Assembly (NCBI GenBank): GCA_959347315.1
Contig: OY365807.1
Span: 15,574,874-15,638,873 of the forward strand
Length of the DNA stretch: 64,000 nt
Direction of reading: 5' to 3'
From: Bimastos eiseni
Lineage: Eukaryota; Annelida; Clitellata; Crassiclitellata; Lumbricidae
This document shows, in pieces, positions 37,260 to 50,153 of the stretch (position 1 is its first letter; every line of letters starts with the position of its first letter). The translations under genes and the position numbers were made by a program. Under the pieces are notes generated by a model. That model had not been told where the DNA came from. It ran no database searches and was given only the letters and a program-made list of their open reading frames with translations.

Positions 37260-40200
37260 CACATAATTTAGCTTTATGTGTTGACCTTGAGTTTACCATT
37301 CTGTGTGCAGGTGTTTACCAGGTGAATGTGAAATACTTTGGACATCTGATCTGTGGAAGTCCTTTCCAGGTCAAGGCCTGGGATCCCAGCAAGGTGTTTG
37401 TCTCTAACATCAAACAAGGATGCGTAGGAATCGAATCATTCTTTAACAGTAAGGCGGCTAGATGATCTTTTTAACCTGTCTCATAAATTCGATAGCGCTA
37501 TAGTCATGATTAATTCAGTTGATCACTGGATTTATTGAAATCATGGTAAAGAATCATGATCCATTGGAGAATTCAGCCAAAAGGTCATCTGTGGTAAAGT
37601 GAGGGCCAATGAAGCTTCAAGATTGATGGATACTACTTGGGTTTATATTATGATGCCTATGGCACCAGTGATACATTTATATACTACTGTTACCTTTTGA
37701 TTGCCTGTCTAATATAATCTAATCAGAAAATTTATGTTGAGCATTCTATTATAATGAACAACATTGATTGTCGGAATCTAACCAAGTCTGCGTTCATGAT
37801 CCAAATTCTAACGGATAGAATCAGTCAAGATCCATGATACACCTTAGCCGACGAGACAACAAACTACGAAAAATAAGAAGTCGAAGAAGAGAAACAGAAG
37901 ACTTTAACAAAACTTCAAGTATATCACAGAAGTTGGATGGAATCTGAGTGAAGTTTATGTGAAATGTTTTGCTAATTGATATTTATGAAAAATTAATTAG
38001 TGATGATGATAACGATGATGATGATGATGATAACTTATGAGCAATGATTATGATAAGGATCAGTCTGATGTTATGGTTGGTTGTTGCAGTTGAGTTGCGC
38101 GAGGCAGGCGACGGAACGTTGGAGATCATGATAACAGATCCAAGCGGTCAGCTGATTCCAAATCATGTTGTGACACAGTTGCCTGGACAGCTGCAGGTTC
38201 ACTATCAACCACAGATCAGAGGACTCCATCAGGTCCTTGTTACCATGAATGGACAGAGAATTCAAGGTGATCAACCAGATGTTTGTTAGCTAATAAGATA
38301 GTCCCTAGGAATGCGCATCTACACCTATATTTATAAATGGCAGCAGTATGTTTATGCTTATTTAACAAGTAAATGAAAAATGTTTATATAAAATTTGTAA
38401 TTTGTTTATTAACTGATATTTATTTATCAGTCTAAAAATTTCTATTTTTGAACATTAGTGTACATGTTTAGAATAGTAAAATATCTTAATGATTAATTAT
38501 ATTTTTGTACTACACTGATGAAAATATTAATTGATAAGTGTAAGTATATAATTATAAATGTTTAAGTTATTATTATTTTATGCCAAAGGATGCCCCTTTG
38601 CTTTCAACGTAATCGATTCAAGCAAGGTGTCAGTGAAGGGAGAAGGCCTTGGCCTTGTACCCTGCCGAGTTCCAACCAGTGTCATCATAAGCTGTCTGGA
38701 CTCAAAGATCAAGGATTATGAAGTCAAAGTGACAGGTTGTTTCTATGTTTCTGCCTCAGATAGATATATTTGTGCAATATTTATTCTATCTTTAAAATGT
38801 TCTTTAATTCACATGGTTTTGTCTATGAATGAAGTAGGCTTCACTAGATCTGTTAGGTCAATTATTGAGTCATGTAAAAAATTTTTATTAAATATCTGGG
38901 AATTTATGCATCTAACGTTTATATTATCACTTTTAGAAATTGTATTGCAACTTTTAGAACCTTGGAAAGTGCTATATGATTACATCCAGAAATGCATATA
39001 TATACATTTAATTATCAGGTATCGGTCCATTTCTCAAAGCAACTTCTTTACTGGGCTGGTTCAAGTATGGGTTGATATAAATTTCAAAGTTCGAGTGTGA
39101 CGCGATGATGATCGAAGGATCTGGAGGTAGTAAGGTGAATGGACAAAACTGTTTGTTATTGTGCCACCAAGTTTTCATGAAGGGAGAGGGCCAGTCAACC
39201 ATTTCCCTACAGAATCCAGCACTGTCAAAGCGTCCAGTAAGTGTCTTTTACTTAATTAGACTTAATCTAGTTCTTCATCAGTCTGTTGGACACCTGTTTT
39301 GATCAACAAGATATTTATTTTAATATTTCAATTTTCTCAACAGGTCCAGACGGTTCTGAGCTTATGACTAATTTTACTGAAGCTAATGGTTCGAACTTCC
39401 GCTTGGATTACACACCCACCATTGTTGGTAAGCTATACAGAGTCTTATGCAGTACCATGTCATCTTATTTGATGCATATTAACTCGTACAGTTCTGCTGT
39501 GTCTCTAATCGTGTGTCGTCTCATTTTGTTTCCTCAATGTCATCTTAGGCCATCTTATATCATGCTGTGTTATTCCATTTCATATAGTCTCTTATTGTTT
39601 TACAACCTTTGATCTCGAAAATATCATCTTATCTATTTTCAACTGGTATTATTTACACATGTTACTAATCTGATATCATCTATACTGACTGACCCACTAA
39701 ACTGTTAAGTGACATAGTTTGGTGCCTTTTCTAAAGCACTTTACTTGTTTTGCAGTTTATTGAAGCTGTACACTTCTTTTCAGGAATCTATCAGATCAAC
39801 GTCGTGTACGGGTGTCTTGAGGTTCCAGGCAGTCCTTTCACAGCCAGGGCCTGGGACGCATCACGTGTCGTCGTTGCAGATGCAGGAATGGGTGTTGTAG
39901 GATGCCAGTCTGCCTTCAAAGGTTTGTAATTACCAATCTGATCTGATCAGATGTAATCTAAACTACTGTTGAAAATGCTTCTCTTGTGTCGATGTCTATA
40001 CTCTTTTGCTGTGAAAATCAGGCAGTAATGAATAAAACTAGCCACCCACCCTTGCATGGTGACTGAGGCTAAGAAAACAAAGTTGCTAACATTTCACACC
40101 CGTTGCTGCTGCTTTTCTTGGGATTATGTTAAGGACCAATTTTTTCTTATTTATACAAAAGAGTAATATCCTATCCTAGCTTCTGAATTTATTATACTTT

Positions 40201-43200
40201 GTAAGGTAAGGTAATGTAATGGAGCACTCACACTTCTATTACATCCACATAGAAGATGCGTTTAGTAGCATCTCAGAACAAGTTTGCAGCAGTCTGTACC
40301 TGAATTGTTCTAAGCACGATGTTCTTCTCTCTGTTTGCAGTGATAGTTGCTGAGGCAGGTGAAGGCGTTGTCGAAATCAGCATTAGCGATCCAAACGGTC
40401 GCCTGGTTCCAAACCAGGCTGTGGCTGATACACCTGGATACCTGGATATTACCTTTGTTCCGTCTGTCGCAGGAACTTACCGTGGAAATGTGACCTTCAA
40501 CAAAGAAAAAGTGCCTGGTACATTTTTTTCTGCTTATTTTTATGGTAAAATTAAAAGTTTTGAGTAGGCTCATTTATCAGCAGCCAGACTACTTGTTAGA
40601 AGAATTATGTTAAGGCATACAGTAAATGATCGCCTACCCTTATCATATTTAGAATAGTTACAATCCTTAATTTTTCTTGCTCAATAAAGGAAATTGTTTA
40701 ATGGAGGCCTTGAAAATCTGTTGTTATAGATAAAAAATGCAATTTTGTGTAAATAGTTAATTTTTCGACAGGAAGATGGAGGAAAACGGTGCTCACAGGT
40801 GTTGCTATTAATCATTTTTGTCAGTTGATTTGCTACTTTGTAAAGCTAATACTATGCATACGTTTTCTTGTTGTCTTCTGTTTTTCAGGGTCTCCCTTTA
40901 CCTTCCTTGTGATTGATCCATCCAAGGTAGTGCTACGGGGTGAGGGACTTGGTTTTGTACCAGTCAAAAAACCAACCAGTTTCACAGTCAGTGCTCCATT
41001 CGCCACCTCTCAGAACCTGGAGATTTCTGTCATAGGTAGATATTGGAACTGGCTAACATTATGTATATTAATCTCTTATCTGGAAACTTCTGTGGAATTT
41101 TAATCTTTTTTAGTTACTTAGAATGTGAAGGAAATTGTTACAGCTTTGTGATGTTACTATGATGTGAATATTCTTTCTTGTACCAGTATTTTTACCTGAA
41201 ATTGATGATATTTTGAATGTTTTACACAATTTTACGTGTGATCTGTAATTGCTAATATTTCTTAATTCTGTCCCAAGTACCCTTGATCGTTGGGATAATA
41301 TCGTTCCTTGGATCAGCTGTTAAATTGTGCCCAGCGAATATGGCTTTTGGGGCTTTTTATGCCACTTTATATTATAGTGAAGAAGGATTTTGCAATTTTA
41401 GTCTGCATTCCTGCCTTCTGATGATGATATTACATCTGTGGTTTTCTTCTACCTGCTACCAGGTCCTAACGGGTGTGAAGTCCCGACTTTCATCACAGAA
41501 AGTGCCAACAACAATTTCAAAGTGGACTACACTCCGTTGGTGGCTGGTGAGATCAAAAAATATTCTATCATGTCTTAAAGTTTTTTTAGGTGTTATGACT
41601 TTTATTTGACATCTACTATTATTATTGTATTGTGTTCACTGCACATCAAATTGCATTATAATAAAATGAATAATGCATATTTCCAGGTGACCATCAGATC
41701 AATGTCACCTACTTCTGCAACCCAGTGTCTGCTTGTCCTGTGGTGGCTAAGGCCTGGGATATCAGTAAGGTCCTTGTCAGTTGCATCGACCTCGGACGAG
41801 TTGGACAACAATCCGACTTCACCGGTAAGAACCACACTTGCTTAGCAATGTTTACTGTTGTAATGTTATGATAACTAACAATACTGACAACAATGATATT
41901 GCTTTATTCTAATACTTACATAGTAAGTAATAAGTATGCAGTCTTTATTTGCGTGGAATAACTCACAAATTTTATAAATAACATGCTAAGCACATACAGA
42001 CTTTACATTATCTTAATACATCTGATTATTATTGACTGTATAAAACTTATTGCCTTTTTCTTTGGGCTCGGGCAATGCAGTATCCATCATCTTGTTTCTG
42101 TTATTTTTATTTTCCAGTTGACGTCAAGGATGCTGGAGAAGGAAGCTTGGAGATTAGTATACAAGGTCCAAATGGTCAGATGATCGAAAACAGTGTGGCT
42201 GCTTATGGAAGAGTACCAGGCGTTTTCCAAGTCTCATGCATACCTGTCATGGCTGGTCCTCATAGAGCAAATGTTCTCTTCAACGGCAGTAATGTCACAG
42301 GCAAGTACTGTCAATCTCTTTTGGCGTGGAATCAGGCACAAAGTGTTTTTAATAAATTTTTCCAAATTCCTATGCAACATAGGTTTACTAGTGAAAAATA
42401 TGCTACCAATTTCTGTGAGACACAGCGGTTTATTGGCTTAGTGTATGTTTCATATCAAAAGGTGTTCAGGTTGTGTTCCTGGCTGCTCAAGATGCCTATT
42501 TATCAAGTCTGTAACAAAGATTCTTAACATATCGATTTGTTGAAGAAATTGGCAGATAAATAAAGCAAATAAATGAATAGTTGGTCTATGTTTGATTTTC
42601 CAGGCAGTCCATTTGTCTTCATGGTTTCCGATCCTGCACAAGCAACTGCCTGTGGAGATGGACTCCAGATCGTGCGATGCAATCGACCAACTTCATTCAC
42701 CATCAATGGCCCAGCGGCATTCTCTCGTGATGTACATGTTAAGATAACAGGTAGGACAACTGTATCGATGCTTAAGCAGTACTTGATATTCAATGACTTT
42801 CACTCTTGAAATCTCTTCTTAATTTGTTGACACTTGTGAATTTTTGTTTGACACTGCTTTGTTTAGATCGTATAAATTGTTAGTATATACATATAAGTCA
42901 AGATATATGAATGCAAAGTGTAAGCTATGTGCGCAGATTTTAAGTTGCTAAACGACGATCGATTTTTCGGTGCTAGGCCATATCGTTGTATCGGCTGTGC
43001 ACGTGATGATGTCAGCGCGTGCGAACTTTAAATATAGATGCTGACTAGCAAATTTAGTATTGTGTCAGATCTAAGACTGTATGCAAGTTCAGCATTGTGT
43101 GGTGTTTCGTCGATATATGCGATTTCAGTTGATGTTCTTTCTGTTTGAGTTAAGAAGAAAATTTAAATTAGAAATCTGAGTCTTTTCTGCAGCTAATACT

Positions 43201-46200
43201 TACAGTGAAAAGTCAGCTGATAGATTGGGGAGAAGGAGAACTTTGAATTTTGATTCGTTTTATGGAGAGGGAGAAAGCAGGTTGACAACACTGATGGAAA
43301 ATGTTAAGTTAAGGACTAGTTAATTCCAAATTTCTGAAGTAGAGCCTAGTGCAGGCATCAACTAATTCACAAGCAACCCATATAATTCATGGTTCCCGGA
43401 CAATTCGGCGCCGGACAATTCGGCGTCGGACAATTTGGCGCCCGGAGAATTCGGCGCACGGACAATTCGGCGCCGGATGAGTTTGTAGCTGTATTTGGAA
43501 AATATTCTGAATGGGAGCAGAATAGTGTACTCATATTATCCAGCACATGTCTGGTTATTATAGAGACTGGTGAAGAAAACAGCCCTAAAATACTGACTTT
43601 GAGTAATTGCGATTAAAGAGTACAGTAACATTAAGACATGGATTTATCAACTTCTACTTCCGTTTGTAAATACTATGTGAGTCAGAAACCGAAATCGATG
43701 TAATTTTTAATATTCTTTAGTTTTCTCTACAGTGTGGGACTACTCTAGTTAGAATGTGACACGGTTCCTATGTGTTTACTATGACTCTACAATAGCCAAA
43801 CATGTGCTAGATAATATAGAGAATATTATTTTCGCTCTATGAATATTTTAAAAATGTCAGTTACTACATACCGATAGGCCCTATCTGGTCTAAATACACT
43901 TACAAACTCATCCGGCGCCTAATTGTCTGACGCCGATTTGTCCGACGCCGAGAATTGCACAGAATTGTCCGGTCGCCATAATTCATGTATACTTTACTCA
44001 CCTCACTTTATTTTACCCGCCCTTACCTCATTGTCATCCAGAGTCATGCCCTATCTTGTTTTACTTTACTTTGCCTCAACTTATTTTAAATCATGTGCTT
44101 GTATCATTTTTTTCAACAACTCTACTGTCACGACCTCATAATTTAGAACATTTGATTTGTTACGTTAATTTGCATTTATTTATAGGACCAAATTGTAAAG
44201 AAATCAAGCCAAAGGTCAGGGACTTGTCTGCAGGTGTGTTCGGAGTTGAGTACACACCTACCATACCTGGTAAGCATTGACCCTACTGGTATTCATTTTG
44301 AGTGGTTTAGGTAATAATAAAAATAATTTTCTTTTAATTTCAAACTGACAAGCTGCAGTATGATTACAAGTTTGGCATGAACGGGTAATGATAATGCCAT
44401 TACCGCAACTTTTAAGAGCAGATGCCTGCCTGATCATGCATATATGACTTGGGCTCTGATTGTTTTCAGGCGAGTACATCATAGAGGTCTGTTATTTTGA
44501 TGAACCAATCAAGGACAGTCCGTTCACAGCACTCGCTTGGGATTCATCTTTGGTACGTGTCGGGGACATATGTCCAGGAGTTGTCGGAAGACCATCCTTT
44601 TTCCACAGTGAGTGATAACAAATCAGATGTCTTTAACACTGGATTGGCTGAGTTTTTTTGCATGTGCTTACCTTTCATGTCTCTATTAATGCTTCCTCTC
44701 TGTGCTCATCTTCTTGTTCTCTTGGCCCACTGCTCATATACTTCTCATATATGAAACCGATTTTAATCCTACCTGACTAGCAGTTTGTTTTGACTAAGCA
44801 TCTGTTAATAAGCTGGTACTTATGACTCCACTTTTTTGGCACTGTAGAAATCTCGATGTTACGATCGCAACAGTATTTAATACCATGCCGCATATGCTGG
44901 AGAAAAGTTTTAGCCCAAGATGTTCAGATATGTACAGGTCTGGTATTAATGTTTTATGCAGTTGATGCAAGTCAAGCTGGGAGGGGAACTCTCGATGTCG
45001 CAGTCGTGTCCAAGGGCGAAAGCATTCCAGTGTCAGCTCGAGCGTTGCAGAGCCCCGAGTTTCTTGAAGTTGTGTACACTCCGATTTATGTTGCAACTCA
45101 TCTGATCAATGTTCGTTTCAACGGGGAACCAGTACAAGGTTTGTCTGTTTGTACGCATGTGATCACTTGGAATACTTGTGTTCGTTAAGAGTATCTTATG
45201 AAGCCGTAAAATGTATGTCAGTCATAGGATTGGTGCTCAATGATAAGTTAAGTTACAAAAGTAAGTTAAGAATTCAAGTATTTGATAGATGGAAAATTAA
45301 GAAAAATACTTATAATTATTGCTTATTAATTAAATGAAGAGTAATTTCCGAGTTAGTAAATGAAACTGAATTATTGACTCTGAAGATATTTTAACTTTCA
45401 TTATGCAGACAGTTTCATTGTTAATTAATATTATAGTCAATTCAATGGTTTTTTTTGTCACTTTATGGATTTTATTTTTAGAATCAAAAAGTCAATTGAT
45501 CGTTATTGCATAATGACCAACCTAACTTTGTTGTCTCTTGAAATACAGGAAGCCCATTTTCAGTTTCCATGTTGGATGGAAGTCTTGCTGTAGCATGTGG
45601 ACCAGGGCTGGGTCGTGTCAAAGCTAACCAACCAACCAAATTCGATGTTGTCGCAAAAGCAGTAGGCGGGGAAGCTGAATTAGACGTCCAGATCATATGT
45701 AGGAAAATTTGTCGTTTTTCTATTTCTTTTCCAGTTAGCTTGACATCTCAAACAATTTTTTTACTTATAATTTGATATAACGATACAGAACAATATGATA
45801 CACTGCAAGACCATATAGTATGACATAACATAATGCGATACAATACAATATGATGCAATTAAATGTGATGCAGCACAGTATGAACTATATAATTACATAG
45901 AAGATTATGCAATTTGGTAGACTACTTCAATTGTGCCAAGCTGTAATACATGAAGTAAAATATTCTGCTGAACAGTAACATATCATAAAAAGCAACACAA
46001 AGTATTACCACCCAGGACGTGATAATGTGGTACACATATGCAATTCAACAATATGCCCCACTTACTACTTTGGTATCATCTCTGAGGTGTTGTATGTAAA
46101 TTGAATGAAGAAATAGAAGTCACACAGCTAAATAAGATAATCCCGATAATCAGATGAACCATACGAAGTAGTTATGAGATGTCTTGAATGCTAGCTTATA

Positions 46201-49200
46201 ATTAGCCTTCATTTAATGCATTTTCAGCTCCTGGAGGTCAACGAGTGCCCGCAATGATTTCTGGATCGTACTGCAATGGCTATCAAGTGGAATACATGCC
46301 TTTTGAAGCAGGTCAGCCACTGTTTGGTTATCCATTATGTTCTTCTTGCCTTTCTAAGATCTCTGCGTTCCCTGAGTTCATTTGTCATGAATAATAAGTT
46401 GTTTGATGGATTTGAGCCCATTGATTGTGTTTTGTGTTGTGATTGATATTTTGATTTATTATTGATGCTATGATTGGTGATTGTTTATATGTTCAGGGGT
46501 GATTGATGACTTGAGTGTTTTGATGGGGCATCTTAGTCGACGTGATGCATCTTCTGACTTAAATTTTTTAATTAGATTAGGTCATAGATTAGATTAGATT
46601 AGATTATTTGCAATTGACAATTGCATTGCCAAGTGAGTTAGACTAGATTAAGGGGTCGTCCATAAATGACGTAACGTGCCTAGGGAAGGGGGTCAGACAT
46701 ATGTGACGAGGGGGAGGGGGTCGGCAAAATGTGGTGTCACATCTGCCATATGACTACTGTGTGGTCTGGTGGCCCCCCGTGATTTCCTTTGGCTCATATT
46801 CACCAACAGTGATTCATTTTGTAGATGTTAGTTCATTAGGGTAGTCAAGTGGCACAGACATTATGAACAGCTTTTAGTCAGTCGTGGCAGGGTTTGAACC
46901 CAAATCTTTTAGTTGATAGTCCAGCATGCTGACCACTATACTATCATGAATTACTCTATTACTGCTCTGATATAGCATCTGTATTGAACCACTTTGTAGA
47001 AATGGAAGCGCACCATGAGCAATGCTAAGTTATGAGCAAAAAGTTAACTATTTTTTCCTGTGTTTTTTTAACTGACAACAGGCCAACACACGATAAACAT
47101 TAAATATGCGGATATCTCGATCAAAGACAGTCCATTCCATCCAGAAGTCTATGACTGTTCACAAGTTTTTTGCAGTCAAATGCCCTATGGTGTTGTTGGA
47201 AAGCCAGTCACCTTCACAGGTAATATATTTCATCTGCCTCCTCTAGCTCAATATCTATTCATTCTCATGCATATACCGGTATGTGTCATAGCTATTAAGT
47301 GAGTAAGTCACTGAGTAAGCAAACATGTAATTTTGACCGGTGGATCTGAGAACAGTCAACAGTTTATAGATGTCAGTTGATGACAATGCGTGTGGATGAG
47401 TTTGTCTCAGTCTCTACTCGCTTTAGTCTTTGCCAAAGCACCACTCATGCTCTCTAGTTTCGAAGTGGGGTCCTTAGCCTGATGACTAGAGTCATAAGGT
47501 AGCACTGTATTTGGTCGTGTCTTTGCAGGAACACTTCAGAAGTGTGATTGTGCGCTTGGGGGATCATTTCGATGAGGCACAAATTGATGTATAGCAATTT
47601 CTGGTTGTCGATGACCCTATATCAAGTGGATGGCTAACTTCTAATGGGTGACCTCGTGTGTGTGTGTTTTGTGTTTCAGTTGATGCCAACATGGCAGGAC
47701 CAGGTGTAATCACTGTCTGTGTCAAGGGCAAACAGAGTAAGCCACATGTTGAGCTGTCTGCCGATTCAAAGAACGTCTACTCTGCTACGTTTGTGCCAAC
47801 TGAGGGTGTCGTACACAGCGTTTCAGTCAGGTTCAACGAATGCGATGTTAACGGTAGGCAGCATTGTTACGATTTTTCCATTTATTAATTATTGCATAAA
47901 CTAGTAAGCCTAAATTGTAATTAATAATTTTTCTACTAATTGTGTTAATAAACAAATCTGACATTGTTCACTAATGTAATTATGGATATTACTATTAGCA
48001 GTCACAATTATAGCAGTACAAGCAACAATAATAAATTGTAATGGTGGAAATAGTAATTTGAATAATAATAATAGGAAGAAGAAGAGGTACCAGTAGTGGT
48101 GGAATAATAAAAAAATAGTAAATGGCAGTTATATAATCACTGTGTTTACAGAAGTTTAAGAAAATAGAGTCCATTTCGCGCATGCAAACAAAACATTGAA
48201 TGGTTGTTATAGGAAAATAATGTTAATGAGGAGGAAGAGGAATGAATGACAATAAATTTGCATTAGCAATAATGATCATAATCTCAAACTTCTAAGGAGT
48301 GGCACTGACATCCAAGTGCAGGGTGACAGCTTATTCACGAGCGCTTGTCATAGGGGTTGTGAAAGGGATGCTCTGAAGGTGATCAGAGTCCAGTTTCAAA
48401 GGGGTCAGAGGAGTCAGAGTAGCTGTTAAGGCAGGTGTTGCTTAGGTCGAGAATTGGAAGGTGTTGATGTTGATTATAAAAATAATAGTAATGCAAGGTT
48501 ATTAATGTTTAAATCCCTGAGTGAATTCTCAGTACCTCAGGGAAAGAAATAATAATAAATTCTTCAATTGAGGGATGCTAACTGGATATATATAAGGAAC
48601 AATGAATATGACAATTGATCTGTGTTGTGACAGTGAAATTAAGTATTGTACGTATTGTTCGTTTCATCAGGTTCACCTTTTCAATGCAACGTCATAGACC
48701 AGAAGAGTCTTCACGTGCGCTGGGATTCGTGCATGCTACGACCCGTCGGCTGTCCAGTAACTGTGGAACTGGACATAACAACCTCCCCTGAAATGGAAGC
48801 CGCCTGCAAAGTACTTGGTTAGTACATCTGAATGTTCTGATCTTTCAGATTTATCAGCACCTTTATCAGCTCTCTTTTTGGATGCGTTCCTTTTCACGAT
48901 TGATTGCAAAGTATGTTAGAGAACAGCACTCTGTCTGACAGTAGTAAGAGGCGAACTCAAATGAATTCCACTCAGCCACAATTGAGCCATAGGCATACAA
49001 TGGGGTCTGTGCTGTGCAGATGGTTTTTAAATGGACACCAGCCATCTTGGCCTGATGAAAAGTGGCTGTCAGAGGAACAATGGTGTTCCACTCGATGGGT
49101 TTCAGGTACGTTTCACATCAGTATCATAACTTGATATCAATATCATTACTTTTAGGTATCAAAGAACGTTCGAAATGTACTTAATATTTTGGCACTAACA

Positions 49201-50120
49201 GTTGCCAAAGGTAGCAATTATGAGAAGCCTGACCTTAAAATTTGGACAGCTGAGCACATCTTGGATGGCTAAGTTGTGAGTAATGTAGATTGTAGGTTGA
49301 TAGAATCATATAATCGGTTATTAGTATTGAAAACGAGCTATGACATATTGTAATAATGAAATGTTTGTATTTTAGATCCATTTGGAATGCAAGTAGTTGC
49401 CATGGAGCGCAGAAGTGGAAGCATCTATGCATACCAGTTTGTTCCAGAAAATGTTGGACCATATACAATTGACCTTCACTATGGCACGGAACCAGTGCCT
49501 GGCACTCCTTTTGTGTGTAATGTTTATGATGCAAAGCGAGTGAGGATCGTCGATGCCAGCACAAGTGGCAACATTGGACAGGAAGCAGGATTTACAGTCG
49601 ACACAAGCGAGGCTGGAACTGGAAACCTAGAGGTCTCGGTCACATGTGCTGGAGGTGCTGTGCCATTGCGACATGAGTGCATCGGCAACTTGCATACTTA
49701 CTATTTTGTACCAAGGTGTCCTATGGATCACATCATCAACGTAACATTCAACAAAGAATGTGTTCCGGGTAATGTATGCATTGTATTTGGCCATTTATAA
49801 AACACGTCTTCAGTATAAGCCGTTCAGAAGTGATTTGAGGTGATAGAATGATGAGGAAAAACTGCCAGAGAGGATTGGCGGAGCGGATTGGGCCAGTGGA
49901 GGGGGTGTCAATTCTATGGAGAGGGACATGTGCATGCAAATGATCTGGATTCTGTTCTTTCCTGTTATACACTTTTGTACAAGATTCATTTGTTTACACA
50001 CTTTATTAATGACAATTTAATATTAATAATATTATTAATATTATAATAATATTAATTATAATATTAATAATTATAATTATTATTAAAAATTATAATTTGT
50101 AATTTTTATTATTACTGTAA

Positions 50121-50153
<33 letters not shown>

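Noticed and set aside
46880..46950. Possible tRNA gene on the minus strand (good A and B boxes)
   Set aside because: The acceptor stem halves do not pair; better explained as a tRNA-derived repeat.
48904..49134. 76-codon frame ending near CAG|GTACG in filamin intron 35
   Set aside because: No filamin-repeat pattern; E35 joins E36 in frame without it.
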